From: Agromyces sp. NDB4Y10
Lineage (GTDB): Bacteria > Actinomycetota > Actinomycetes > Actinomycetales > Microbacteriaceae
Direction of reading: 5' to 3'
Length of the DNA stretch: 64,000 nt
Assembly (NCBI RefSeq): GCF_001620055.1
Contig: NZ_LQGY01000028.1
Span: forward strand, 124,001 to 188,000
In this document: positions 42,124 to 50,972 of the stretch, one piece after another
Numbering within the stretch: position 1 is the stretch's first letter
How the letters are laid out: every line of letters starts with the position of its first letter
Made by a program: the position numbers and the translations under genes
Notes under the pieces: generated by a model
The model's input: only the letters and a program-made list of their open reading frames with translations
What the model was told of the DNA's origin: nothing
The model's database searches: none

Positions 42124-42403
42124 CGTGGCGACGCTCGACAAGAAGACGCAGCGGAACCTGACGCGCCTGCAGGCGCACGACAACGCGCGTGCCGCACGCG
42201 ACGAGCTCGCGGCGACCCTCGGCGCGATCGAGGAGCACCTCAACGTGCCGAAGCGCCTGGCGCGTGCCACCGCCCGGGCGAAGCTCCGCGTGCAGCGCTT
42301 CGCCGACGAGCAGCCCGGCACGGCCATCGCGGTCGCCGCCGGGGTCGCCGTCGCGGTGGGGGTCGGCGTGTGGCTCGTGGTTCGCGCCAACCTCGAACGG
42401 TGA
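42107..42403 (+). CDS. DUF3618-type small membrane protein
   Basis: A 98-residue protein with the DUF3618 pattern: a helix ARAARDELAATLGAIEEHLNVPKRLARATAR and one C-terminal transmembrane helix PGTAIAVAAGVAVAVGVGVWLVV. DUF3618 proteins are often next to holin-X proteins, as here. Their function is unknown; a structural role at the membrane is plausible. The start overlaps the preceding gene. Confidence 0.85.
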   Translation: MAAGTDVATLDKKTQRNLTRLQAHDNARAARDELAATLGAIEEHLNVPKRLARATARAKLRVQRFADEQPGTAIAVAAGVAVAVGVGVWLVVRANLER

Positions 42404-42410
42404 CGATCCG

Positions 42411-43097
42411 GTGACGGATGCCGCGGCGTCGGCCGACGTGGCCGGCAACGCGCCCACCGCGGTCGAACGCGCGACGGCGCAGCTCCGCGAGGAGATCCTG
42501 AGCGGCACCCTTCCGCCGGACGAGCCGCTCAGGGAGGAGTCGTGCGCCGCGCGGCTGGGCGTCTCCCGCCACACCATCCGGGCGGCGTTCCAGCGACTCG
42601 TCGCCGAGCGGCTCGCCGTCGCCGAGCCCTACCGGGGCGTTCGCGTGACGAGCTTCGACGACGCGCAGCTGCTCGCGCTGCAGCAGCTCCGCGCCGCACT
42701 CGAGGTCGAGGCCGTGCGGATCGCCTTCCAGCGATTCGGCGGGGCGCTGCCCGAGGCGGCGCTGGCGCCGGCGCGGGCGGCGATCGATGCGATGGAGCGG
42801 CTGAGCACCGGCGACGACCGGCCGGGATCCGCCCCGGACGCGGCCTGGCTCGAGGTCGAGCGGCTGCACGCCGACTTCCACTCCGCCCTCGTGGCCGCCT
42901 CCGGCAGCCCGCGGATCATCGAGATCCACACGACCCTCGGCAGCGAGCTGCTGCTGTTCATCCTCCACGCGCGGACGCACTACAGCGTCGCGTCGGTCGT
43001 CGAGGAGCACCGGCGCCTCCTCGACGGGCTCCCCACGCGGGGGCCCGAGGCGCTGCGCGCCCACCTCGAACACTCGACCAGGCTGCTCCTCGACTGA
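42411..43097 (+). CDS. GntR-family regulator (FadR subgroup)
   Basis: A 228-residue GntR protein: winged helix-turn-helix ERATAQLREEILSGTLPPDEPLREESCAARLGVSRHTIRAAFQRLVAERLAV (about residues 18-68), then an all-helical FCD effector domain with LLALQQLRAALEVEAVRIAF and DFHSALVAASGSPRIIEIHTTLGSEL. FCD ligands are usually small organic acids or metals. GTG 42411 begins 7 bases after the DUF3618 stop without a clear RBS, suggesting reinitiation. Target genes are unknown; the OsmC gene follows 25 bases downstream. Confidence 0.9.
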   Translation: MTDAAASADVAGNAPTAVERATAQLREEILSGTLPPDEPLREESCAARLGVSRHTIRAAFQRLVAERLAVAEPYRGVRVTSFDDAQLLALQQLRAALEVEAVRIAFQRFGGALPEAALAPARAAIDAMERLSTGDDRPGSAPDAAWLEVERLHADFHSALVAASGSPRIIEIHTTLGSELLLFILHARTHYSVASVVEEHRRLLDGLPTRGPEALRAHLEHSTRLLLD

Positions 43098-43122
43098 GCG
43101 GCCGCCCCTGAGGACGCACGAC

Positions 43123-43632
43123 ATGGACCGGACCGAACTGCGGGCCCTGCAGGCCCCGCTCAAGGAGCGCTACCGCGACGACCCCGACGCGGCGGTCACG
43201 CCTGTGGCCGCCCGCGGGTCGTTCGCCGACCCGGGCATCACCGCCACCATCGACACCTGGGCGGGCCCGGTCCGAACCGGGTTGCACCCCGCGACGGGCG
43301 GAGACGGCGGCGACGCCTGCTCGGCGGACTTCCTCCTCCAGGCGCTCCTCGGGTGCGCCGGGGTGACGCTCCGATCCGTGGCGACGGCGATGGGCGTCGA
43401 GATCCGCTCGGCCGAGCTCAGCGCCGAGGGCGTGTTCGACGTCCGGGGCACGCTCGGCATCGACCGGACCGTCCCCGTGGGCGTCATGGACGTGGTGGTC
43501 ACGGCCGTCGTCGACACCGACGCGGACGACGCCGCGCTCGAGCGGCTCCGCACCGGAACCGAGCGGTTCTGCGTGGTGGCGCAGTCGCTCGCCGAGGCGC
43601 CGGAGTTCGTCGTGGTGCGGGCGACGCGCTGA
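43123..43632 (+). CDS. OsmC-family protein
   Basis: A 169-residue OsmC/Ohr-fold protein. The two conserved cysteines are C78 (LLQALLGCAGVTLRSVA) and C150 (GTERFCVVAQSLAEAP), the peroxidatic pair of the family. Relatives reduce organic peroxides; this branch is less characterised than Ohr. It has RBS GAGGA before the ATG, follows the GntR gene closely and precedes chdC by 59 bases. Peroxide removal next to ChdC, which itself needs peroxide, may be meaningful but is speculative. Confidence 0.87.
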   Translation: MDRTELRALQAPLKERYRDDPDAAVTPVAARGSFADPGITATIDTWAGPVRTGLHPATGGDGGDACSADFLLQALLGCAGVTLRSVATAMGVEIRSAELSAEGVFDVRGTLGIDRTVPVGVMDVVVTAVVDTDADDAALERLRTGTERFCVVAQSLAEAPEFVVVRATR

Positions 43633-43691
43633 CGCCGCGGCATCCGTCGACCGCATTTCGTCCTTTCAGGTTGCAGGGGGAGGATAGGGAC

Positions 43692-44429
43692 ATGTCTTCC
43701 CCCGCTGCCGAAGGGGCAGCCGACGCGCCCCGACCCGAAACCGCCGACGAGCAGACGTACGAGGGCTACACCCTCTTCGCCGTGCTCCGGAAGGACCCAG
43801 CTCGACCCGACGACCTCGACGGCCGCGACGTCCCGCGGTTCGTCGACGAGCTCGACGGCGTGATCAACCTCGTCCAGGACGAGGGCGTCGTCGTGCGCGG
43901 CATCTACGACGTCTCCGGCCTCCGCGCCGACGCCGACGTCATGGTGTGGCTGCACGGGCCGACCGCCGAGGGACTCCAGTGGGCGCTGCGCGAGCTGCGG
44001 CGCGCCAGGCTGTTCCGCGCGCTGCTGCCCACGTGGAACGCGATGGGCGTGCACCGCGACGCCGAGTTCAACAAGGCGCACGTGCCCGGCTTCCTCCGCG
44101 GCGTCGAGCCCAGGGCGTGGCTGACGATCTACCCCTTCGTCCGCAGCTACGAGTGGTACCTGCTGCCGCCCGAGGAGCGCGGCCGCATGCTCGCCGAGCA
44201 CGGGCGGAAGGGCGCCGCGTTCCGCGGGGTCATCGCCAACACCGTCTCGGCGTTCTCGCTCGGCGACTACGAGTGGCTGCTGCCCATGGAGTCCGACGAG
44301 CTCACCGACCTGGTCGACATGATGCGCGACCTGCGCGCCACCGACGCCCGTCGTCACGTGCGCGACGAACTGCCGTTCTACACCGGTCGACGCATCACGA
44401 CCGCCGAACTCGTGGAGGTACTGCAGTAA
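43692..44429 (+). CDS. chdC: Coproheme decarboxylase (HemQ)
   Basis: A 245-residue chlorite-dismutase-fold protein. It decarboxylates coproheme to heme b with peroxide, the last step of the coproporphyrin-dependent pathway. The proximal heme histidine is H170 (MLAEHGRKGAAF) and the reactive tyrosine is likely Y156 in YPFVRSYEWYLLP. The N-terminal ~18 residues are disordered. RBS GGGGGAGGA. The stop shares one base with the cpfC start (TAATG), so the genes are coupled. Confidence 0.95.
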   Translation: MSSPAAEGAADAPRPETADEQTYEGYTLFAVLRKDPARPDDLDGRDVPRFVDELDGVINLVQDEGVVVRGIYDVSGLRADADVMVWLHGPTAEGLQWALRELRRARLFRALLPTWNAMGVHRDAEFNKAHVPGFLRGVEPRAWLTIYPFVRSYEWYLLPPEERGRMLAEHGRKGAAFRGVIANTVSAFSLGDYEWLLPMESDELTDLVDMMRDLRATDARRHVRDELPFYTGRRITTAELVEVLQ

Positions 44430-45652
44430 TGGCCGCGACGAACATCGGGCGCAAGCCCGCTCCCGCGACCTCGGCATACTGCGCACCGGGCGCCGTCGTG
44501 CCCGGTGCGACCGCGCCCGCCCGGTCCGGACCCGAGCACGTCGAGGAGCCCGTCGCGTACGACGCGATCCTCCTCGCCGGCTTCGGCGGGCCCGAGGGGC
44601 AGGACGACGTCATCCCGTTCCTGCGCAACGTCACGCGCGGCCGCGGCATCCCCGACGAGCGCCTCGAGGAGGTCGCCCACCACTACCGCCACTTCGGCGG
44701 CGTGAGCCCGATCAACGAGCACAACCGCCAGCTGAAGGCGGCGCTCGAGGCCGAGCTCGCGGGCCGCGGCATCGACCTGCCGGTGATCTGGGGCAACCGC
44801 AACTGGGACCCGTACCTCAACGACGCGGTCCGCGAGGCGAACGAGCGCGGGTACACCAAGCTCATCGCGATCGCCACGAGCGCCTACAGCTCGTACTCGA
44901 GCTGCCGCCAGTACCGCGAGGACTACGCCGACGCGCTCGAGGACACGGGCCTCGGCGAGGTCATCGAGATCGACAAGGTGCGCCAGTTCTTCGACCACCC
45001 CGGCTTCGTGACGCCGTTCGTCGAGGGCCTGCGCGACGGGCTCGCGAAGCTCGAGGCCGAGCACCCGGGGCTGAACCGCACGACCGAGGTCGAGGTGCTG
45101 TTCGCCACGCACTCCATCCCGACGGCGGATGCCGCGAAGTCGGGCCCCGCCGAGCGCGGGTTCGGCGAGGGCGGCGCGTACGCGGCGCAGCACCTCGCGG
45201 TCGCCGAGGTCGTCATGCGCGAGGCCGGCGCCGCCGACGTGCCGTGGCAGCTCGTCTACCAGTCGCGGTCCGGGCCCCCCTCGCAGCCGTGGCTCGAGCC
45301 CGACGTGAACGACGCGATCGCCGAGCTGCCCGCGGCGGGCCGCAAGGCCGTCGTGATCGTGCCCCTCGGGTTCGTGAGCGACCACATGGAGGTCATGTGG
45401 GACCTCGACGAGGAGGCGATGGAGACGGCCGAGGAGCACGGGCTCGCCGCCGTCCGCGTCCCGACGCCCGGCGTGCACCCCGCGTACGTCGCCGGCCTCG
45501 TCGACCTCGTGCTCGAGCGCGTGAACGGCACGCCCGCCGCCGACCGCCCGCACCTGACCGACCTCGGGCCCTGGTACGACACGTGCCGCCCCGGCTGCTG
45601 CGAGAACGTGCGCCTCGGCTTCAAGCCGGCGCTCGCGGGGATCGCGCCGTGA
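44429..45652 (+). CDS. cpfC: Coproporphyrin ferrochelatase
   Basis: A 407-residue ferrochelatase inserting iron into coproporphyrin III. Catalytic histidine and glutamate motifs are LFATHSIPTADA and the downstream region around PLGFVSDHMEVMWDLD; SAYSSYSSCRQYRED matches the actinobacterial type. The C-terminal cysteines C386, C390 and C391 (CRPGCCENVRLG) probably bind the [2Fe-2S] cluster known in actinobacterial enzymes. A ~40-residue disordered N-terminal extension precedes the core. Coupled to chdC and hemC (GTGA). Confidence 0.95.
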   Translation: MAATNIGRKPAPATSAYCAPGAVVPGATAPARSGPEHVEEPVAYDAILLAGFGGPEGQDDVIPFLRNVTRGRGIPDERLEEVAHHYRHFGGVSPINEHNRQLKAALEAELAGRGIDLPVIWGNRNWDPYLNDAVREANERGYTKLIAIATSAYSSYSSCRQYREDYADALEDTGLGEVIEIDKVRQFFDHPGFVTPFVEGLRDGLAKLEAEHPGLNRTTEVEVLFATHSIPTADAAKSGPAERGFGEGGAYAAQHLAVAEVVMREAGAADVPWQLVYQSRSGPPSQPWLEPDVNDAIAELPAAGRKAVVIVPLGFVSDHMEVMWDLDEEAMETAEEHGLAAVRVPTPGVHPAYVAGLVDLVLERVNGTPAADRPHLTDLGPWYDTCRPGCCENVRLGFKPALAGIAP

Positions 45653-46611
45653 GTCCTGCGCGCGACGTGATCCGGGTGGGCACGCGGGGCAGCGCCCTCG
45701 CCCTCGCTCAGACCCGGCAGATCGCCGAGCGGCTCGGTGCGGCGGCCGACGCCGACATCGAGATCGTGACGGTCACGACCCAGGGCGACACGTCGCGCGC
45801 GTCGCTGCAGCAGATCGGCGGCACCGGAGTGTTCGCCGCGGCCCTGCGCGAGGCGCTCGTCGCGGGGGAGTGCGACGTGGTCGTGCACTCGCTGAAGGAC
45901 CTGCCGACGGGCGAGCACCCCGACCTGCGCCTCGGCGCCGTGCCCAAGCGCGCCGACGCGCGCGACAGCCTGTGCGCGCGCGACGGGCTCGCGCTCGCCG
46001 ACCTGCCCGAGGGGGCCCGCATCGGCACCGGCTCGCCGCGCCGCATCGCGCAGCTCGGGCAGGCCCGACCCGACGTGGTCGCGGTCGACGTGCGCGGCAA
46101 CATCGACACGCGCCTCGGCTTCGTCGAGCAGGGCGAACTCGAAGCGGTGCTGCTCGCATCGGCCGGCCTGCAGCGGTTGGGTCGAGCGGATGCCGCGACC
46201 GAGCGCTTCGAGCTCGCCGACTGGCCCACGGCGCCGGGCCAGGGCGCGCTCGCGCTCGAGGTCCGTCGCGAGCGCGGACCGCGCCACCTGGAGCGCGGAC
46301 TCGAGGCCGTCGACCACGCGTCGACGAGGGCCACGGTGCTCGCCGAGCGGCTGGTGCTCGCGGGTCTCGAGGCCGGGTGCGCCGCGCCCATCGGCGCGAC
46401 CGCGTTCATCGAGGACGAACTTCTGTTCCTCACGGCGACGGTGTACAGTGCCGACGGGACGCGGTGGTTGACGAGTTCGCACGCCGCGACCCCCGAAAGC
46501 CGCTCGGCCGCCGATCTGGCGGACGCGGCCCGCGATGTCGCAGAACGCGCCGTCGCGGAACTCCTCGGCAACGGCGCCGCCGACCTCGCACCTGCCCTGG
46601 AGTCGCCGTGA
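45649..46611 (+). CDS. hemC: Hydroxymethylbilane synthase (porphobilinogen deaminase)
   Basis: A 320-residue enzyme polymerising four porphobilinogens. The N-terminal [42 protein letters not shown] and [11 protein letters not shown] signatures are intact, and the dipyrromethane cofactor attaches to C244 ([10 protein letters not shown]). GTG 45649 overlaps the cpfC stop and the hemC stop overlaps hemD, so chdC-cpfC-hemC-hemD form one tightly coupled operon. Confidence 0.96.
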   Translation: MSPARDVIRVGTRGSALALAQTRQIAERLGAAADADIEIVTVTTQGDTSRASLQQIGGTGVFAAALREALVAGECDVVVHSLKDLPTGEHPDLRLGAVPKRADARDSLCARDGLALADLPEGARIGTGSPRRIAQLGQARPDVVAVDVRGNIDTRLGFVEQGELEAVLLASAGLQRLGRADAATERFELADWPTAPGQGALALEVRRERGPRHLERGLEAVDHASTRATVLAERLVLAGLEAGCAAPIGATAFIEDELLFLTATVYSADGTRWLTSSHAATPESRSAADLADAARDVAERAVAELLGNGAADLAPALESP

Positions 46612-47423
46612 CCGAATTCGAACCGATGACCGGCCCCCTCCATCTGCCCGGCGCAGATGGATCCAAGCCGCTCGCCGGTTGGCGCGTGCTCGTGCCGCGC
46701 GGCGGACCCTGGGGCGACTCGGTCGCCGGGTCGCTGCGGGCGCGCGGCGCGTCGCCGATCATCGCGCCGATGATCAACTTCGCGCCGACCGACGACCAGC
46801 CGGCGCTCGAGGCGGCGCTCGCGAAGCTCGCTGCGGGCGGCTTCGACTGGGTCACCGTCACGAGCGCGACGACGGTCGACGTGCTCTCCTCGTACGGCGC
46901 GGTCATCCCGGAGTCGACGAAGGTCGCCGCGGTGGGCGAGACCACCGCGGCCGCCCTCGTCGCGGCCGGTTACCGCGCCGACATCGTTCCCAGCGAAGAC
47001 AATTCCGCTCGGGGTCTCCTCGAGGAGTGGGAGGCCGCGACCGAGGGCGTGAAGCCGTTGCGGGTGCTCGCGCTCCGCTCGGCGATCGCGAAGCAGGTGC
47101 TCTCGGTGGGGCTCGAGCGCATCGGGCACCACGTCGAGGCGGTCGTCGCGTACCGCACCGTCGGCGTCCCGGTCGCGCAGAAGGTCGTCGACGACGTGCG
47201 CGCCGGCAAGGTGGACGCGATCCTCGTCACGTCGGGCAGCGTCGCCGAGCAGGTGCAGGCGCAGCTCGGCCCCATCCCCGAGCGCACGCTCGTCGCCGCC
47301 ATCGGCCCGCAGACCCAGAAGGATGCCGCCAAGCTCGGCCTCCGCGTCGACGTCGTCGCCGCCGAGCGCAGCGCCGAGTCCCTCATCGAGGCGGTCGTGC
47401 ACGCCGCCACGCAGACGGTCTAA
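46608..47423 (+). CDS. hemD: Uroporphyrinogen III synthase
   Basis: A 271-residue HemD. Sequence conservation in the family is low, but two-lobed features are clear: [81 protein letters not shown] and [13 protein letters not shown]...[12 protein letters not shown]. It cyclises hydroxymethylbilane. Position directly after hemC with a GTGA overlap confirms the call. There are 84 bases to hemB, which has its own promoter. Confidence 0.93.
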   Translation: MTEFEPMTGPLHLPGADGSKPLAGWRVLVPRGGPWGDSVAGSLRARGASPIIAPMINFAPTDDQPALEAALAKLAAGGFDWVTVTSATTVDVLSSYGAVIPESTKVAAVGETTAAALVAAGYRADIVPSEDNSARGLLEEWEAATEGVKPLRVLALRSAIAKQVLSVGLERIGHHVEAVVAYRTVGVPVAQKVVDDVRAGKVDAILVTSGSVAEQVQAQLGPIPERTLVAAIGPQTQKDAAKLGLRVDVVAAERSAESLIEAVVHAATQTV

Positions 47424-47495
47424 TCCCGCGCCATCCGCTCGCCCGCGCCATCCGTGCACGAGTCCGTGCCCACCGAGCGTCCAGCCGGGCGCGCG

Positions 47496-47501
47496 TAGGC
47501 T
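47496..47501 (+). promoter_or_regulatory. -10 box TAGGCT, leaderless start of hemB
   Basis: TAGGCT is followed by TGGCGG and the GTG start of hemB. It separates hemB-hemL transcription from the upstream hem genes. Confidence 0.65.
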
Positions 47502-47507
47502 TGGCGG

Positions 47508-48503
47508 GTGACTTCCGCACCCGCCCCCCGCGTGCGACCCCGGCGCCTCCGCGAGACGCCGGCCCTCCGCCGCCTCGTCTCCGAGACCCGCCTCGACCCG
47601 GCCGAGCTCGTGCTGCCGATCTTCGTCCGCGAGGGCGTCGACGAGCCGCTGCCGATCGCCTCGATGCCCGGCGTCGTGCAGCACTCGCTCGACTCGGTGA
47701 AGCAGGCGGTGACGGATGCCGCGGCCGCGGGCGTCGGCGGCGTGATGCTGTTCGGCGTCCCGGAGACGCGCGATGCGGCGGGCTCGTGCGGCGTCGATCC
47801 CGAGGGCATCCTCAACGTCGCCACGCGCGTCGTGGCCGACGAGGTCGGCGACGCGCTCGTCGTGCAGACCGACCTGTGCCTCGACGAGTTCACCGACCAC
47901 GGCCACTGCGGCGTGCTCGACGCGCTCGGCCGCGTCGACAACGACGCGACGCTCGAGCGCTACCGCGAGATGGCGCTCGTGCAGGCGGCGTCCGGATCGC
48001 AGCTCCTCGGCCTCTCCGGGATGATGGACGGCCAGGTCGCCGCGGTGCGCGAGGCGCTCGACGGCGCCGGCTTCGCGCACACCGCGATCCTCGCGTACTC
48101 GGCCAAGTACGCCTCGGCGTTCTACGGCCCCTTCCGCGACGCGGTCGAGTCGACCCTCGAGGGCGACCGCCGCACGTACCAGCTCGACCCCGGCAACCGC
48201 CGCGAGGGCCTCCGCGAGGCGATGATCGACATCGACGAGGGCGCCGACGTCGTGATGGTCAAGCCCGCGGGCTCGTACCTCGACGTGCTGGCGGATGTCG
48301 CCGCCGCGAGCGACGTCCCGGTCTGGGCGTACCAGGTGTCGGGCGAGTACGCGATGATCGAGGCCGCTGCGATGCACGGCTGGATCGACCGCCGTCGTGC
48401 GGTGATCGAGTCGGTCCGCGGCATCCGTCGTGCCGGTGCCGATGCCGTGCTGACCTACTGGGCGACCGAGCTCGCCGGATGGATCCGGGAGGGGATCGAA
48501 TGA
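47508..48503 (+). CDS. hemB: Delta-aminolevulinic acid dehydratase (porphobilinogen synthase)
   Basis: A 331-residue enzyme condensing two ALA molecules. Schiff-base lysines are K200 ([17 protein letters not shown]) and K252 ([11 protein letters not shown]). The metal site reads C124-L-D126 and H-G-H-C134 ([16 protein letters not shown]): the middle cysteine of the three-cysteine zinc site is Asp, so it is a mixed Cys/Asp type. Start GTG after TAGGCT-N6. The stop overlaps the hemL ATG (ATGA). Confidence 0.96.
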   Translation: MTSAPAPRVRPRRLRETPALRRLVSETRLDPAELVLPIFVREGVDEPLPIASMPGVVQHSLDSVKQAVTDAAAAGVGGVMLFGVPETRDAAGSCGVDPEGILNVATRVVADEVGDALVVQTDLCLDEFTDHGHCGVLDALGRVDNDATLERYREMALVQAASGSQLLGLSGMMDGQVAAVREALDGAGFAHTAILAYSAKYASAFYGPFRDAVESTLEGDRRTYQLDPGNRREGLREAMIDIDEGADVVMVKPAGSYLDVLADVAAASDVPVWAYQVSGEYAMIEAAAMHGWIDRRRAVIESVRGIRRAGADAVLTYWATELAGWIREGIE

Positions 48504-49834
48504 CCACCGCCACGCAGACCAACGCCGACCTGTTCGCCCGCGCGCAGGCGGCCATTCCTGGCGGCGTGAACTCGCCCGTGCGCGCGTTCCGCTCGGTCGG
48601 CGGCACACCGCGCTTCCTCGTCTCGGCGCGCGGACCGTACGTGACCGACGCCGAGGGACGCGAGTACGTCGACCTCGTCGCCGGCTGGGGTCCCGCGATC
48701 CTCGGCCACGCGCACCCCGAGGTGATCGCCGCCGTGCAGGAGGCCGCGGCGCGCGGCCTGTCCTTCGGCGCGTCGACGCCCGTCGAGACCGAGCTGGCCG
48801 AGCTCATCGAGCAGCGCGTGGCGCCGATCGAGAAGCTGCGCCTGGTGTCGACGGGCACCGAGGCGACGATGAGCGCCATCCGGCTCGCCCGCGGCTTCAC
48901 CGGCCGCGACCTGCTCGTGAAGTTCTCGGGCCACTACCACGGCCACTCCGACGGGCTGCTCGCCGAGGCCGGCTCGGGTCTCGCGACGTTCGCGCTGCCC
49001 GGTTCCGCGGGCGTGCCCGCCGAGGTCGCCGCGCTCACGCTCGTCGTGCCGTACAACGACCTCGACGCCCTGCGCGCGGTGTTCGCCGAGCACGGCGACC
49101 GCATCGCGGCGGTCATCACCGAGGCCGCCGCCGCGAACATGGGCGTCGTCCCGCCGCTGCCCGGCTTCAACCGCGCGCTCGTCGAGCTCGCGCACGCGCA
49201 CGGCGCGCTCGTCATCAGCGACGAGGTGCTCACCGGGTTCCGGGTCTCGAAGGCCGGCTGGTGGGGCCTCGAGGCCGAGACGGATGCCGCGTACACGCCC
49301 GACCTCGTCACGTTCGGCAAGGTCGTGGGCGGCGGCATGCCCGTCGCGGCGCTCGGCGGTCGCGCCGAGATCATGGAGCGGCTCGCGCCGCTCGGCCCGG
49401 TCTACCAGGCGGGCACGCTCTCCGGGAACCCGGTCGCCGTCACGGCCGGCGTCACCACGCTGCGGCTCGCCGACGACGCGGTCTACGCCCGGCTCGACGA
49501 GGTCGCGGCGCTGCTGCAGCGCGAGGTCTCCGCGGCGCTCGCCGCCGAAGGCGTCGCGCACGTGGTGCAGACGGCCGGCAACCTGTTCAGCTTCCTGTTC
49601 GGCGACGCGGTCGCGGGCGGCGCGCGCGACTACGCGGGCGTGCTGGCGCAGGAGTCGTGGCGTTACCCGCCGTTCTTCCACGCGATGCTCGAGGCCGGCG
49701 TCTCGCTGCCGCCGAGCGTCTTCGAGGCGTGGTTCGTCACGGCCGCGCACGACGACGCGGCGGTCTCGCGGATCCTCGACGCCCTTCCCGCCGCAGCCCG
49801 CGCCGCGGCATCCGCTCGCCCCCCGCACCTCTGA
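48500..49834 (+). CDS. hemL: Glutamate-1-semialdehyde 2,1-aminomutase
   Basis: A 444-residue class III aminotransferase-fold enzyme making ALA from glutamate-1-semialdehyde. The N-terminal signature is [20 protein letters not shown]; the PLP lysine is K274 in [41 protein letters not shown] and [13 protein letters not shown] are intact. It is coupled to hemB. It is followed by an unusually structured spacer (49841-49935). Confidence 0.96.
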   Translation: MTTATQTNADLFARAQAAIPGGVNSPVRAFRSVGGTPRFLVSARGPYVTDAEGREYVDLVAGWGPAILGHAHPEVIAAVQEAAARGLSFGASTPVETELAELIEQRVAPIEKLRLVSTGTEATMSAIRLARGFTGRDLLVKFSGHYHGHSDGLLAEAGSGLATFALPGSAGVPAEVAALTLVVPYNDLDALRAVFAEHGDRIAAVITEAAAANMGVVPPLPGFNRALVELAHAHGALVISDEVLTGFRVSKAGWWGLEAETDAAYTPDLVTFGKVVGGGMPVAALGGRAEIMERLAPLGPVYQAGTLSGNPVAVTAGVTTLRLADDAVYARLDEVAALLQREVSAALAAEGVAHVVQTAGNLFSFLFGDAVAGGARDYAGVLAQESWRYPPFFHAMLEAGVSLPPSVFEAWFVTAAHDDAAVSRILDALPAAARAAASARPPHL

Positions 49835-49840
49835 CCCACA

Positions 49841-49935
49841 CCCCGTTCTCAGGAGTTCTGCGGCGGGTCGCCGCGGCGACCGGCGTGTCGTCCTGAGAAC
49901 GGCGCGATTCGGTACCGCGGGTCCTGAGAACGGGG
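49841..49935 (+). terminator. Structured spacer after hemL with alternative hairpins
   Basis: CCCCGTTCTCAGGA (49841-49854) can pair with TCCTGAGAACGG at 49891-49902 (12 bp) or with TCCTGAGAACGGGG at 49922-49935 (14 bp, perfect). The first loop contains the perfect palindrome GGTCGCCGCGGCGACC (49866-49881). One upstream arm and two competing downstream arms allow mutually exclusive folds. No U tract. Confidence 0.6.
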
Positions 49936-50026
49936 CAGCGGTGGTCGGGTTCGTGCACGAAACGGATGTCGCGTTTGTGGAGCGTCGACGACGCGACCGG
50001 GATGACCGTCGGGCAGGATGGAACAT

Positions 50027-50473
50027 ATGGCCAACCTCCGCGTGCACAACGACCGGCTCGAGGTCCACCTCACGCCGGCCGAGAAGACGCTCGCGATGCG
50101 GTCGGCCGACGTCATCGTCCAGCGCGACGACATCCGCTCGGCCACCATCACCGACGACCCGTGGATCTGGATCCGCGGCATCCGTCGTCGCGGCAGCGAG
50201 GTGCCCCTGGTGCTCGCGGTCGGCGTCTGGAAGACGCACGGCGGCAGCGACTTCGTGCTCGTCAAGCGCAAGCGGCAGGCGATCGTGCTCGAGCTCTCCG
50301 GGGGCGAGTTCGCGCGACTCGTGCTGAGCACCAGCCGCGCGGCCGAGCTCATCGACCGGCTGAAGGTCGGCATGCCCGTCGTCGCCGATGCCGACGGGGC
50401 CGAGGAGGCCGAGCCCGCCGAGCACCACGTGCCGAGCGAGGTCTTCGCCGAGGAGGAGACCAGCGGCGACTGA
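50027..50473 (+). CDS. Conserved hypothetical protein
   Basis: A 148-residue soluble protein, not recognised as a named family. The N-terminal 100 residues look like a small beta domain, possibly PH-like: NLRVHNDRLEVHLTPAEKTLAMRSADVIVQRDDIRSATITDDPWIWIRGI, VPLVLAVGVWKTHGGSDFVLVKRKRQAIVLEL, then a helix FARLVLSTSRAAELIDRLKVGM. The C-terminal 40 residues are acidic and disordered (DADGAEEAEPAEHH...). AGGA lies upstream of ATG 50027; an in-frame ATG at 50018 is possible. Convergent with the DUF1304 gene. Confidence 0.78.
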   Translation: MANLRVHNDRLEVHLTPAEKTLAMRSADVIVQRDDIRSATITDDPWIWIRGIRRRGSEVPLVLAVGVWKTHGGSDFVLVKRKRQAIVLELSGGEFARLVLSTSRAAELIDRLKVGMPVVADADGAEEAEPAEHHVPSEVFAEEETSGD

Positions 50474-50506
50474 GCCGCGGCGACCGAGCCGCGCCGTCCG
50501 CGGGGC

Positions 50507-50899
50507 TCAGACGAACAGGAACAGCAGGAACGCGATGAGCGGGAGCGTGCCCTGGATGAGCGCCGGCCGCAGGTAGCCGGGCCCGGTCGTCGTCAGCACC
50601 ACCGCCGCCGCGGTCATCGACGCGGTGGTGAAGAGCACGAGCGCGCGCCCCGCGTACGGCAGCCCCGCCCAGAACAGCAGGGCCAGCCCCCCCAGGGCGC
50701 CCACGGCGAGGAACAGGTTGTAGAAGCCCTGGTTGTACGCCATCGGCCGCAGCACCTCGGCCTGCTCGGGCGTGCGCACGCCGAACGCCCGCCACGTCGA
50801 CGGATGCGACCACCGGATGCTCTCGAGCACGAAGATCCAGACGTGCAGCAGCGCCGCGAGCACGACGACGATCGTCGCGGCGACCTGGAGGAACCCCAT
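50507..50899 (-). CDS. DUF1304 membrane protein
   Basis: A 130-residue protein with four transmembrane helices. The family features LLHVWIFVLESIRW, FGVRTPEQAEVLRPMAYNQGFYNLFLAVGA and a C-terminal PALIQGTLPLIAFLLFL identify DUF1304. Its function is unknown. The ATG follows TAGCAT by 6 bases (leaderless). Confidence 0.93.
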   Translation of the reverse strand: MGFLQVAATIVVVLAALLHVWIFVLESIRWSHPSTWRAFGVRTPEQAEVLRPMAYNQGFYNLFLAVGALGGLALLFWAGLPYAGRALVLFTTASMTAAAVVLTTTGPGYLRPALIQGTLPLIAFLLFLFV

Positions 50900-50905
50900 G
50901 GCCGG

Positions 50906-50911
50906 ATGCTA
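50906..50911 (-). promoter_or_regulatory. -10 box TAGCAT, leaderless start of the DUF1304 gene
   Basis: On the minus strand TAGCAT is followed by CCGGCC and the ATG. Confidence 0.6.
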
Positions 50912-50972
50912 CGCCCACGAGGGCCTGCGCGGCACGCGCCCCGAGGGCGGGGCGCGCACGACCGGGTGATCG

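Noticed and set aside
45708-48608. A long minus-strand open frame across hemC-hemD-hemB
   Set aside because: Antisense to three well-supported heme genes; composition-driven.
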